Below, piece after piece: positions 1-7,770 of a stretch of DNA of 64,000 bases. This DNA is from Shouchella clausii (GTDB taxonomy: Bacteria > Bacillota > Bacilli > Bacillales > Bacillaceae_D): contig NZ_CP019985.1 in the NCBI RefSeq assembly GCF_002250115.1, positions 992,001 to 1,056,000 on the forward strand, in the 5' to 3' direction. The stretch's first letter is position 1. Each line of letters begins with the position of its first letter. A program made the translations under genes and the position numbers. The notes beneath the pieces are model-generated. The model saw only the letters and a program-made list of their open reading frames with translations, was not told the DNA's origin and searched no databases.

Positions 1-282
1 ACGTTCATTGTTTGTCCATTTCCTGTTTAACGGAATGCCTGTCCACCCTAAGCTTGCTGCTGCCAAAAACACAAGCAACAGCTCATCTTGGTTTTCAATG
101 TCAATTGCAAAAGCAAGCGGGCGACCGAGCCCATATTCCTTCGCTTTAGCCGACAAGGCGTTTCGATAGCTGTGCAAGTCTGTCTCCACGTCACGATACG
201 TACGTGTCCGGTCTTTATAGACCAATGCGGTTCTATGAGGCAGCATGCCTCCATTTTTCAAAATCTGATCGGCAATATGCAC
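1..282 (-). CDS. Acyl-CoA synthetase, N-terminal part (cut by window edge)
   Basis: This is an open frame with no stop before the window edge, giving the first 94 residues of an AMP-dependent acyl-CoA synthetase. Such enzymes adenylate a carboxylic acid and transfer it to CoA. The visible part fits the family's N-terminal segment: HRTALVYKDRTRTYRDVE (the usual 'A-L-v-...-T-Y-r-el' opening), then LAFAIDIENQDELLLVFLAA and LGWTGIPLN. I chose the GTG at 282 because AGAGGTGG lies 8 nt upstream; an in-frame ATG at 318 has no ribosome site. It follows a terminator and another acyl-CoA synthetase on the same strand. The substrate cannot be told from this fragment, since the AMP-binding motifs lie outside the window. 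Confidence 0.75.
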   Translation of the reverse strand, partial: MHIADQILKNGGMLPHRTALVYKDRTRTYRDVETDLHSYRNALSAKAKEYGLGRPLAFAIDIENQDELLLVFLAAASLGWTGIPLNRKWTNNER

Positions 283-444
283 TTGCGCTCCACCTCTTTG
301 TCCATCGAATGGTGCCATCGTAGGCGATCGTTGCAAAATTGTCAACCTGCAAATCATTAACGTTTACATAAATACAAGGGACAGCAAGACTGCCCTTGTC
401 TATCATCAAGGGTAGAGACGGCACTGTATTATGTACAATAAAAA

Positions 445-467
445 GACGGTACCATTGCTGTACCGTC
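445..467 (-). terminator. Rho-independent terminator after the 503-2113 acyl-CoA synthetase
   Basis: GACGGTAC and GTACCGTC form an 8-bp stem with a 7-nt loop, followed on the minus strand by TTTTTA. It sits just downstream of the synthetase stop, and it lies inside a short minus-strand open frame (233-472), which argues against that frame being a gene. Confidence 0.8.
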
Positions 468-502
468 ATCAAATCAAGCTTATCAACTTTACCGTCTTCC
501 TC

Positions 503-2113
503 CTATAAAAAACGGCTTTGATTGAACAGTTCCTTCCGTAAAGCACGTTTTAGAAATTTGCCGACCGATGTTTTCGGCAATGCCTCCATGAAGACGACGT
601 CGTCAGGCAGCCACCATTTGGCAAACTGTGGTTTCAAATAGTCGACAATTTCTTCTTTTGTCGCCTGTTTGTCTTTTTTTAATACAACGCAAGCGACTGG
701 GCGTTCCTGCCACTTATCATGGGGCACAGCCACCACAGCTGCTTCTAGTACGGCTTCGTGAGACATAATCGCATTTTCCAAATCAACCGAAGAAATCCAT
801 TCCCCGCCACTTTTGATTAAATCCTTCGTACGATCAACAATCTTAATTGCTCCCTCCTCGTCAATCGTGACTACATCTCCAGTATGGAACCAACCGTCTT
901 TGAATGCTTCTGTACTCCGTTCATCGTGAAAATAACGGTCGGCAACCCAAGGGCCTCGGATGAGCAACTCGCCCATTTCTTCTCCATTCCAAGGGATCTC
1001 CCCATTGGCGTTCACGCCTTTGATATCGATTAACGGAACGGCCATTCCTTGTTTTGCCTTCGCTTGATATTGCTCACCTTTGCTCCACTTTTTCTGGTGG
1101 CTTTTCAAACGGGAAAACGATACGAGCGGGGCCGTTTCCGTTAAGCCATAGGCATGGTAAAACGGGACGTTCAACTTACGTTCAAAGCGCTCGATCATGC
1201 TTTGCGGTGCCGCAGAGCCGCCACAAATGACAGCACGCAAGCTGCTCAAATCATAATGACGATGTTCAAGCACTTGCAAGAGGCCGAGCCAGACAGTTGG
1301 CACACCACCGGTAAAGGTAACCCGTTCTTTTTCGATCAACTCAGCAAGGAGCTGAGGGGTAAATGCTGGACCTGGCAACACTTGTGTTGCTCCATAGAAC
1401 GTAGCACTAAACGGCAAGCCCCAAGCATTCACATGAAACATTGGCACTACGGGCATGCACACGTCGTTTTCGCTAATTGCCGTTGTGTCTACATGCCCCT
1501 GCACTAAACTATGAAGAACAATGCCACGATGGGAATACTCTACCCCTTTAGGCATCCCCGTTGTTGCCGATGTATAACACATAGCTGCCTGTTCATTTTC
1601 ATCAATGTCATCGTAAAACGCAAAACAGTCATCCCCCTCTGCAAGCAACGCTTCATAAGAATAGAGCGGTTCCAGTGTGGACGAAGGCAACTGACCTTTG
1701 TCAGTCATGACTACAAACGTATGCACCGTCTCCAGTTGCGGCCTAATCGCTTCTACGAGCGGCAGCACATCTTCATCAATCAGCAAAATCCGGTCATTTG
1801 CATGGTTAATCACAAAGGCAAGGTGATCAGGCGGCAAACGCATATTAATCATGTGGAGGACGCTTCCTATACCAGGTGCAGCAAAATATGCTTCCAAATG
1901 GCGGTGGTGGTTCCAAGCGATCGTCCCCACCCGTTCTCCCCGTTTTAACCCTAGTTTCGTCAGTGCGCTCGCAAGTGCTCTTGTGCGTTTGCCGATTTCT
2001 GCATACGTATACCGGTAGATGTTGTCATGTGTTCGCGATACCACTGTTTTGCTCGGAAAATAGCGCTCTGCCCGTTCCAGTATCGACGAAATCGTTAAAG
2101 GCGTGTTCATCAT
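503..2113 (-). CDS. Acyl-CoA synthetase (AMP-dependent, medium/long-chain type)
   Basis: A 536-residue cytoplasmic enzyme of the ANL superfamily, which activates fatty or related carboxylic acids to acyl-CoA through an acyl-AMP intermediate. The AMP-binding P-loop reads YTSATTGMPKG (family consensus YTSGTTGxPKG, with Gly to Ala). HAYGLTET is motif A5, and TKDLIKSGGEWISS is the hinge and A8 region. KTSVGKFLKRAL near the C-terminus carries the catalytic Lys. Length is typical. The ATG at 2113 was chosen because AGGAGG lies 8 nt upstream; a TTG two codons earlier is too close. The protein resembles the AlkK/FadD3-like branch, but its chain-length preference is not readable. A near-consensus cre site upstream suggests CcpA repression. 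It precedes another synthetase, separated by a terminator. Confidence 0.9.
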   Translation of the reverse strand: MMNTPLTISSILERAERYFPSKTVVSRTHDNIYRYTYAEIGKRTRALASALTKLGLKRGERVGTIAWNHHRHLEAYFAAPGIGSVLHMINMRLPPDHLAFVINHANDRILLIDEDVLPLVEAIRPQLETVHTFVVMTDKGQLPSSTLEPLYSYEALLAEGDDCFAFYDDIDENEQAAMCYTSATTGMPKGVEYSHRGIVLHSLVQGHVDTTAISENDVCMPVVPMFHVNAWGLPFSATFYGATQVLPGPAFTPQLLAELIEKERVTFTGGVPTVWLGLLQVLEHRHYDLSSLRAVICGGSAAPQSMIERFERKLNVPFYHAYGLTETAPLVSFSRLKSHQKKWSKGEQYQAKAKQGMAVPLIDIKGVNANGEIPWNGEEMGELLIRGPWVADRYFHDERSTEAFKDGWFHTGDVVTIDEEGAIKIVDRTKDLIKSGGEWISSVDLENAIMSHEAVLEAAVVAVPHDKWQERPVACVVLKKDKQATKEEIVDYLKPQFAKWWLPDDVVFMEALPKTSVGKFLKRALRKELFNQSRFL

Positions 2114-2157
2114 CGGCAATTCCTCCTAAACGATTATAAGATGAGGCCATACCATTT

Positions 2158-2171
2158 TTAAAGCGCTTACA
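2158..2171. promoter_or_regulatory. Probable CcpA cre site upstream of acyl-CoA synthetase
   Basis: Read on the minus strand, TGTAAGCGCTTTAA matches the Bacillus cre consensus TGWAARCGYTWNCW at 13 of 14 positions. It lies about 45 bp upstream of the synthetase start, so catabolite repression of fatty-acid activation is likely. Confidence 0.6.
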
Positions 2172-2380
2172 TTTAATATGACCATACTTGATTTTTTTGT
2201 CAAAAGCAATCTGTTTGATGTATAGGTTCATGTCGTTTTTTACGACGTGAGCCTAAAATTATGAGACATGTACCTGCTAATGGATAAGAATTGAATTTAC
2301 GTTTACTGCTGTTATGTTTATGTCAACTACCTCAATAAATATTAAGTTAGAAATTTCTAAGCCAACCTTCGTTCTCATAG

Positions 2381-2668
2381 TCAATTAGCAAAGTTGGCTC
2401 CGAAATACATAAAGAAAGCTATTATTGCAAGTCCTGCAAGGAATATGAGAGAAGCTATGATTGATATTACCTTGCTCTCTGTCTTTGAACAAAAACAAAT
2501 CACTGCTAAGAAAAATATAGCAATAATACTTAAGGGTATGAAAAAACCATATAAATTTAATGTAAATTGGTTAACATATTGCGAAACAAAATCCAACAAC
2601 AGAATATTTAGGATAAGCAGTACACTAAAAATGAGAATACTATACGACCGCCAAGTAGTTCTTTTCAT
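2381..2668 (-). CDS. Small membrane protein, unknown function
   Basis: A 95-residue, very hydrophobic protein with three probable membrane segments (about residues 8-30, 37-60 and 66-90) and a basic N-terminus (MKRTTWR). I do not recognise a family. The ATG has an AAGGAAGG ribosome site 6-7 nt upstream, which supports a real gene. It is notably AT-rich compared with most neighbours. It lies downstream of the terminator that closes the lanthipeptide locus, so it is probably transcribed separately. A role in self-protection against the lanthipeptide is only a guess. Confidence 0.6.
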   Translation of the reverse strand: MKRTTWRSYSILIFSVLLILNILLLDFVSQYVNQFTLNLYGFFIPLSIIAIFFLAVICFCSKTESKVISIIASLIFLAGLAIIAFFMYFGANFAN

Positions 2669-2758
2669 TTTTTTCCTTCCTTTTAAAAATTCATATATAC
2701 AAACGGGTATAAAATTAACAGCTTCCTACAAAGAACCGTCGGCATATATTAAATAGAA

Positions 2759-2820
2759 AAAGCCAAATTCAACATCCCCAAGTAAAATATATGCTGAAAA
2801 GCGACATGTTGAACTGGCTC
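2759..2820 (-). terminator. Terminator closing the lanthipeptide locus
   Basis: Inverted repeat GCCAGTTCAACAT / ATGTTGAATTTGGC (one internal mismatch or bulge), followed on the minus strand by TTTTTC. The loop is long (about 28 nt). It lies directly after the ABC-2 permease stop. Confidence 0.7.
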
Positions 2821-2829
2821 AATATAAAC

Positions 2830-3489
2830 TTAAAATTCCTTTTGTTTATAAACTTGAGAAGCTAACAGATACGATATGAAAAACAGGACGGCAGAGATCC
2901 CTAGAAAGAGAATCGAGAAGAAAAGGTCTGGATGCATCTCTCCGACAAACGTGAATGAAACGTTCTCAAAAATCTCCCCATATAGCCACGCACTTAATAA
3001 GTAAAGCCCAAATGCCGCAAGACCTGCAAAAACCAAAATGCCGTCCGCCTTTTCAGATCCAAACATGTACGTTAATGGAAACGAAAAAGTCCCGAAAATC
3101 ACGGCGATTGCAATGCCATTCATGATGGAAGCGACAGTGCTTATATCCAATGATTGGCCGACCATGACGCTTGATAACAAAGAGAGGACAATCGTAATCG
3201 CTAACCCAATAGCCAATAGCACGACAAAAAAGAGATAATGGCTTTGCACAATTTGATTTTGCCTTACTGGCAATGTTCGAGCAAATTTGTTCCATCCAGA
3301 CATCGATTCATGTTTTAACACTTCCATTGCTGGAAGAACCAAAAGAATGGTTGGTATAAATGAAACAAACCTTTCAACCGCCTCAATTTGGGCGACCAAT
3401 AAAATGCTTGTGACGAAAATGCTTATCATTCCATACAAAAGGATGCTTTTCGCCACGGAATAATATTGGTTTAACATCAGCCCTTTCAT
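2830..3489 (-). CDS. ABC-2 type permease subunit, no partner ATPase nearby
   Basis: A 219-residue integral membrane protein with six likely transmembrane segments. It resembles the ABC_2 membrane-protein family of Gram-positive exporters, such as those used for antimicrobial peptide export or self-immunity. Visible features are the N-terminal SILLYGMISIFV helix, the LPVRQNQIVQSHY loop between helices 2 and 3 (typical of this family), and a charged C-terminal end. An ATPase normally partners such permeases, but none lies within the locus, so it must use one from elsewhere or be a remnant. It is 85 nt downstream of the methyltransferase and ends at a terminator, placing it last in the lanthipeptide operon. 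Transport or immunity for the peptide is inferred from position only. Confidence 0.7.
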   Translation of the reverse strand: MKGLMLNQYYSVAKSILLYGMISIFVTSILLVAQIEAVERFVSFIPTILLVLPAMEVLKHESMSGWNKFARTLPVRQNQIVQSHYLFFVVLLAIGLAITIVLSLLSSVMVGQSLDISTVASIMNGIAIAVIFGTFSFPLTYMFGSEKADGILVFAGLAAFGLYLLSAWLYGEIFENVSFTFVGEMHPDLFFSILFLGISAVLFFISYLLASQVYKQKEF

Positions 3490-3573
3490 GCCTGTTCACC
3501 TCGCATTATTCGCAAAGTTTGATTTTCTAAAAAGTTCTAGCCATTATCGTTCTTACATAGCGGAACTTTTCCT

Positions 3574-4410
3574 TTAATTTTTTTCTAAAACGACAGCGAT
3601 CGTCTCGCTTTCGTCCGTATAGCGCTCGCCGTTTACATCTGCATAAATGCTCTTCGTGGCAAAACCTACCGCTTCTGTTTCTTTTTGCAGTGTTTCAATA
3701 CTAAAATGTTGGTTCCAGTAGTATAAGTTGATTGGCTCATCCTCTGCAAATAGAAACGTTGATTTTTGCAGAGTGACATTGTCACGATACTTGCATGTGG
3801 AGGACATGAGTAGAAACTTATCATCTGAGACAAGGTTTTCTTTTCTACTAAAACTCCAATGTTGCTCTTCTTGAAATTGATTAAACCGTTGCTCTGATAA
3901 GACATCCATGATCAATATCCCTCCTCTTTTTAGACTTCTATGCACATTTTCCAACAATATTCGCCGTTGGTCTGGACTAAACATGCAATAAATTTGATAA
4001 ATCAGCAAACCAAGGTCGTATTTGTTTTCTTCGTTAAAATCAAAGAGATTTCCACAGCGATAGTCAATGTTTAAACCCGCTTTTTGGGCTTGTTCTTTTG
4101 CATAGCGAATCGAATTTTCCGATATGTCAATCCCGGTGACGTCGTACCCTTTTTTTGCTAGCCGTTGCGCATATAAACCTGGTCCGCAACCTAAATCGAT
4201 TACTTTTCGATACACGCTTAGCGGGGCAACATCTTCGATAAATTCGACTGATTCATCGATAAAATCGCTGTCTCTACTTGCTCCATCAAGGTTGCCGTCT
4301 AAATGGGACGCAAGGACGAAACGAGCCATTCGCGGCTCAGACCATACATTGTTGCCATCCGTCTCAAATGGCTCAGACGGGATTTTAAGGTAGTCAAAAA
4401 GTTCTTTCAC
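3574..4410 (-). CDS. SAM-dependent methyltransferase, possible lanthipeptide tailoring enzyme
   Basis: A 278-residue class I methyltransferase. Motif I is VIDLGCGPGLYAQRLA (SAM-binding glycine loop, about residues 68-84), followed by GIDISENSIRYA (acidic residue binding the ribose) and LLIYQIYCMF (motif IV). The GTG start is supported by AGGGGAG 7 nt upstream. It follows two lanthipeptide precursor genes on the same strand. Some class III lanthipeptides, for example andalusicin, carry an N-terminal dimethylation, so a role in N-methylating the peptide is a reasonable inference. The fold alone does not prove it; a small-molecule methyltransferase that happens to sit here is the alternative. 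Confidence 0.8.
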   Translation of the reverse strand: MKELFDYLKIPSEPFETDGNNVWSEPRMARFVLASHLDGNLDGASRDSDFIDESVEFIEDVAPLSVYRKVIDLGCGPGLYAQRLAKKGYDVTGIDISENSIRYAKEQAQKAGLNIDYRCGNLFDFNEENKYDLGLLIYQIYCMFSPDQRRILLENVHRSLKRGGILIMDVLSEQRFNQFQEEQHWSFSRKENLVSDDKFLLMSSTCKYRDNVTLQKSTFLFAEDEPINLYYWNQHFSIETLQKETEAVGFATKSIYADVNGERYTDESETIAVVLEKN

Positions 4411-4573
4411 AATCGTACTCCCCTTTCTAAATGGTCAACTTTTTATGTAACTAATCGTCTCCTAATAGGAACGTTTGAATAAGCAATTATTACGCCTCAT
4501 TTTCTCGTGACTAGCAACAGTTGGCTCCGCTTGGGTTTCCCCATTTATTTTCAACCTGTCACTCTTTTTTGAA

Positions 4574-4609
4574 AGCCTACTTACCTAGTAAAGCTAGGTA
4601 AGTAGGGCT
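4574..4609. terminator. Strong hairpin between lanthipeptide precursors and methyltransferase
   Basis: AGCCTACTTACCTAG, a 5-nt loop, then CTAGGTAAGTAGGGCT give a 15-bp stem with one bulged G. The U-tract is weak on the minus strand (GGCTTTC). It lies 16 nt after the second precursor stop. It could work as an attenuator or an RNA 3' stabiliser, giving more precursor mRNA than methyltransferase mRNA. Confidence 0.65.
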
Positions 4610-4624
4610 GTTTGCTAATGCTGT

Positions 4625-4759
4625 TTAGCAATTTTGGCTTACTGTTGATAAAGTTGTAATCGTTGTTGTTGTCGTAAATGTTGTCGGTGTTTTATCAACA
4701 GCGGGCTGTCCTGACTCCTCGTTGTATGATAGCTTTTGTAATTCCAATACTTGGTTCAT
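4625..4759 (-). CDS. Class III lanthipeptide precursor (second copy)
   Basis: A 44-residue peptide not normally called because of its size. It starts at ATG 4759 behind a near-perfect AAAGGAGGTGA site. The leader begins MNQVLELQKLSYNEESGQ and contains the LELQKL motif; class III synthetases recognise LxLQ-type leader helices. The C-terminal half is Thr-rich (TPTTFTTTTTITT) and ends LSTVSQNC, which fits Ser-x2-Ser-x2-Cys, the labionin/lanthionine ring signature of class III peptides. There is only one Cys, so one ring is expected, with up to ten other Thr available for dehydration. It differs from the copy at 4841-4975 by a single residue (Gln for Asn two before the Cys). LanKC lies just upstream on the same strand. 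Confidence 0.9.
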   Translation of the reverse strand: MNQVLELQKLSYNEESGQPAVDKTPTTFTTTTTITTLSTVSQNC

Positions 4760-4804
4760 TTTTTTCACCTCCTTTTCATGATTGCCACCACTACATTCAC
4801 GTTT

Positions 4805-4819
4805 CCTAGTCGTACTAGG
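4805..4819. other. Short inverted repeat between the two precursor genes
   Basis: CCTAGT-CGT-ACTAGG forms a 6-bp perfect hairpin in the 81-nt spacer between precursor genes. It has no U-tract. It could be an RNA processing or stability element; its function is unknown. Confidence 0.4.
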
Positions 4820-4840
4820 TATGGATCCTTTGCATTCGAC

Positions 4841-4975
4841 CTAGCAATTGTTGCTTACTGTTGATAAAGTTGTAATCGTTGTTGTCGTTGTAAATGTTGT
4901 TGGAGTTTTATCAACAGCAGGCTGGCCTGATTCCTCGTTGTATGATAGCTTTTGTAATTCCAATACTTGGTTCAT
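4841..4975 (-). CDS. Class III lanthipeptide precursor (first copy)
   Basis: A 44-residue precursor starting at ATG 4975, with AAGGAGGTGA seven nt upstream, about the strongest Shine-Dalgarno site possible. The leader carries LELQKL (residues 5-10), the class III recognition motif, then acidic residues, then VDKTP. The presumed core is TPTTFTTTTTITT followed by LSTVSNNC, which contains one Ser-x2-Ser-x2-Cys labionin motif. Two identical-leader copies in tandem suggest a recent duplication; the similarity covers the whole coding region and the ribosome site. A sigma-A-like promoter lies in the gap after LanKC, so the peptide genes can be expressed independently and more strongly than the enzyme. 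The leader cleavage point and the mature form cannot be read from sequence. Confidence 0.92.
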   Translation of the reverse strand: MNQVLELQKLSYNEESGQPAVDKTPTTFTTTTTITTLSTVSNNC

Positions 4976-5052
4976 TGTTGTCACCTCCTTTCAATGGGTT
5001 GTCCCACATCAAGAAGACTACAGTGCACGAAAGCTGAACAACCTTTGTGCTC

Positions 5053-5081
5053 TTAATAAACAATCGATTTCCACATTTCAA
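5053..5081 (-). promoter_or_regulatory. Sigma-A-like promoter for the lanthipeptide precursors
   Basis: On the minus strand, TTGAAA (5076-5081) and TATTAA (5053-5058) are separated by 17 nt. It lies between LanKC and the first precursor gene, leaving a leader of about 70 nt. A separate promoter would explain how precursor outpaces enzyme. Confidence 0.5.
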
Positions 5082-5098
5082 AAAATGATTTCCGCCCG

Positions 5099-7609
5099 TT
5101 ACATGACCAATCTTTTAGAATCGCTCGAGGCCGTTTGTTTGTTAAAAAACTGGTCATTATGAATAACTGGCAGCCAGTACAGCGGATTGTTTTTTAAAAT
5201 TCCTGTCAAAGCTAGAATCACGCCAGCACTACCTGAAAACAAATCATCCGCTAAACGGTAAGAAAATTGGCCTGGGAAAACCAAGTAGTCTTCTTTTTCG
5301 ATTAAAAATAATCGCAAAAGGTTTAAAACGGCTTCTTTTTTCTTTTCGTAACACTCGTCTTGCTCGCCAACAAGAGGGGGAATTAATAAAAAGCTAGCTG
5401 CGCCTTCAAACAAGCCGCCACTTATTGTGCTTCTTGTCTCAGCAAGTCTCGTGATTGCATTGAATTCTTGCTCATAGTGCTTTTCTTGCTTGACGCGATT
5501 TAAATACCATATAGCCACCGCTACGCCAATGGACCCTCCTGACAAATAAGGCAATAAGCGCCCACTTTTGTCCATCGTATAGAGAATACCTTTGTCTACA
5601 TCCGTTTTTGTTAAGTCTTTCTCTATCAAAGCCTTAGCGGTTGAATAGTAAGTTTCTTCTTTGGTGATCCCATAAAGCGCTGTGTAGAAAAGACTGACAC
5701 CTGACCAACCATCAATTAAGCCTATCGGGACACCGGACCAATCTCTGACCGTTAATTCATTTTCATCGGTGAGAATTCGATCTATTCCTTGAGCAATCGA
5801 CTTGGCTTTCTGTAAATACAATTCGTCATTTGTCGCTGCATGTAAACTTGTTAAAGCTAGCCCAATTCCTGCCAAACCCGACCTTAGGGAAACATCGGAT
5901 TCATCGAGATTATTGATAATTTCTGAAAAAACAGAAGTCGATTCCTTTTCATACCCGCATTCATACAAGACAACGGCCATGCCTGCTTTCCCGGTAAGTA
6001 AGCCGTTATCTTCTATCCGACTGATTGGTTTCGCTAAATACTCCTCTATCCAATTAATCATTTGCTCATTTATATCGCCTGTCTGCTTAAAGGCCCATAA
6101 CGCTCCTGCTCCCCCATTTAACACATTTCGTTTTCCATTTTCATATTCATATTGCCTAATGTCGCCATTGATTAAGCGACCGTCTTGCGTTAAATTTTTG
6201 CTTATCCCCCTTTTAAGCCCGGCAATGATTGAATGGATGTCATCATTCTTGGTCCTTTTACTTATGACTAAAGGAGTCGCTTCTTCGCCATACTCTACTA
6301 AATAATCATTACACTCCTGATTAAGGTGCTCTATCCATTGAAAGAATGTGTCTCCATAAACTTCCTTTATCCACTTGTAATGATAGCCAGTCAAGTATTT
6401 GTCCAGCTCCTCAGAGGAATGGACCGGCAACAAACAAAACCGGATAATTTTCTTAACTGCATACCAGTCTCTCGCGCCATTATTTTTTATTTGTGCACTT
6501 GAAAAAGCCATTGTTTGCATGCCAGGCTGTTCATTTAAATCACTAGGAGCAGCCGTTTCGAAGTCAATTAATGTTACGTTTAAGTCATCTGATATAATGA
6601 TGTTTGCAGGTTGCAAATCCCCCATAGAAAGCCCTTTGAGATGAATGTTTTTCATAATGTCGACCAATTGCTTTAAAATAAATGTGATTTTCTCCTTATG
6701 GTGATTAATATCAGTGCTGTTCATAAACGGGTAATGCTTGCCAATCCATGAATGGAGATTGATTCCTTCTACATATTCTTCTACCATAAAGTGATGTTCC
6801 CATGCTTGAAAGCGGTCTATAACATTGACAACCCCTTTAACATCGGCCAACCTTGTTAATGCATCATATTCGATTTCCTGCCTATCAACAGCATCACGAA
6901 AACGAGCGTCTAATCCTGCTTTAGGCCTTGCTTCTTTAATGATGACTTTTTTACGATCAGATTTTCTCTCAGCTAAATAAATTCCTCCGCCATTACTAAA
7001 CCCTAATGCTTCCTTAAACGAATACAAATCCATCTTTGCATTCGTTTCCGGTACCTGGTCACGCACTTTGTTTATCGAATCAAGATATTGATCAAAATCT
7101 TGGACGAAATCTGGAACTTGGTAAAATGGCGTTCGCTTATCTACAATTAAATGGCCATCTTGGTCTTTGATGCACATTTGTTTTTTTTCATTAAGGATGC
7201 TTTTGAATCCACCGTACCTATAGTAAATATTCGTTTCTTTCCATCTCTTGTCATTCAAAATATAAGGGCCCTTTTCAAACGAACGTAGTTCCGTTTCAAG
7301 CGCTTCCAATAAATACAGAAATTCTTCATCATCTTTCGGGTAAATGGCGATAAATTTTCCCGACCTAGCCCTATCGGCATTTTTGGAATTCGTATTAATG
7401 AGGAACTCTTCCGTTTTCAAATGTTTAAACGCCACTTTATACTTAAACATAATGTTGCTCACTGTTTTTAAGACTGCCCTTGCTTCCTTTATGTAAGTAC
7501 TAATATGGATTTTCCAGCCTTGATCAGGAAGTTCATTGTCTTTATAATCGTAATACTTCCATGAAGAGCCTTCATCAGATATAACAACACAGTCTAGGCA
7601 TTTGCTCAA
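5099..7609 (-). CDS. lanKC: Class III lanthipeptide synthetase LanKC (main frame)
   Basis: An 836-codon frame encoding most of a LanKC enzyme, which phosphorylates, eliminates and cyclises Ser/Thr in the precursors. The lyase part spans about residues 1-190 and includes LPDQGWKIHIS, KFIAIYPKD and IYYRYGGF, all hallmarks of LanKC. The kinase part covers about 200-440: a Gly-rich GNGGGIYLAER-type loop, VIIKEARP (ATP-site Lys), GDLQPANIII (catalytic loop) and LIDFETA (DFE instead of DFG). The LanC-like cyclase runs from about 450 to the end (GLAGIGLAL, GWSGVSLFY, FSGSAGVILAL) and lacks the zinc-binding CHG motif, as usual for class III. The frame opens at a TTG without a ribosome site, and the real N-terminus lies upstream in another frame (see 7575-7703). 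Confidence 0.9.
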   Translation of the reverse strand: MSKCLDCVVISDEGSSWKYYDYKDNELPDQGWKIHISTYIKEARAVLKTVSNIMFKYKVAFKHLKTEEFLINTNSKNADRARSGKFIAIYPKDDEEFLYLLEALETELRSFEKGPYILNDKRWKETNIYYRYGGFKSILNEKKQMCIKDQDGHLIVDKRTPFYQVPDFVQDFDQYLDSINKVRDQVPETNAKMDLYSFKEALGFSNGGGIYLAERKSDRKKVIIKEARPKAGLDARFRDAVDRQEIEYDALTRLADVKGVVNVIDRFQAWEHHFMVEEYVEGINLHSWIGKHYPFMNSTDINHHKEKITFILKQLVDIMKNIHLKGLSMGDLQPANIIISDDLNVTLIDFETAAPSDLNEQPGMQTMAFSSAQIKNNGARDWYAVKKIIRFCLLPVHSSEELDKYLTGYHYKWIKEVYGDTFFQWIEHLNQECNDYLVEYGEEATPLVISKRTKNDDIHSIIAGLKRGISKNLTQDGRLINGDIRQYEYENGKRNVLNGGAGALWAFKQTGDINEQMINWIEEYLAKPISRIEDNGLLTGKAGMAVVLYECGYEKESTSVFSEIINNLDESDVSLRSGLAGIGLALTSLHAATNDELYLQKAKSIAQGIDRILTDENELTVRDWSGVPIGLIDGWSGVSLFYTALYGITKEETYYSTAKALIEKDLTKTDVDKGILYTMDKSGRLLPYLSGGSIGVAVAIWYLNRVKQEKHYEQEFNAITRLAETRSTISGGLFEGAASFLLIPPLVGEQDECYEKKKEAVLNLLRLFLIEKEDYLVFPGQFSYRLADDLFSGSAGVILALTGILKNNPLYWLPVIHNDQFFNKQTASSDSKRLVM

Positions 7610-7703
7610 CAGAAAATTCTTTTGCTGTACGTGATGAGTGAACTTTAGTGAAATAGTCAGCTCCCTTTTTTAAATAAAGATGGTACAGCATATTTCCTTC
7701 CAT
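7575..7703 (-). pseudogene. lanKC: N-terminal segment of LanKC in a shifted frame
   Basis: Starting at ATG 7703 (AGGGGG 7 nt upstream), this 42-codon frame reads MEGNMLYHLYLKKGADYF and continues SSRTAKEFSVEQMPRL before a stop at 7575. That is the expected beginning of a LanKC protein, while the main frame (5099-7609) supplies the continuation VVISDEGSSWKYYDY. Skipping one base around 7590, in ACTGTGTTGTT, joins the two frames into an uninterrupted protein of about 875 residues. The cause could be a true +1 frameshift mutation, programmed frameshifting, or a sequencing error. Confidence 0.75.
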
Positions 7704-7770
7704 TTCATTTCCCCCTTAGCGATTTTCATTAGTGAATGGTTGCTGAAGAATGGGTGTTGAAGTGAAAACC

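Noticed and set aside
233-472. Minus-strand 79-residue open frame
   Set aside because: It begins inside a rho-independent terminator, has no ribosome site, and overlaps the start region of the acyl-CoA synthetase in another frame.
4848-5162. Plus-strand 104-residue open frame opposite the lanthipeptide precursors
   Set aside because: It is the complement of the ACA-rich precursor coding strand, which forces a Val-rich translation. It has no ribosome site.
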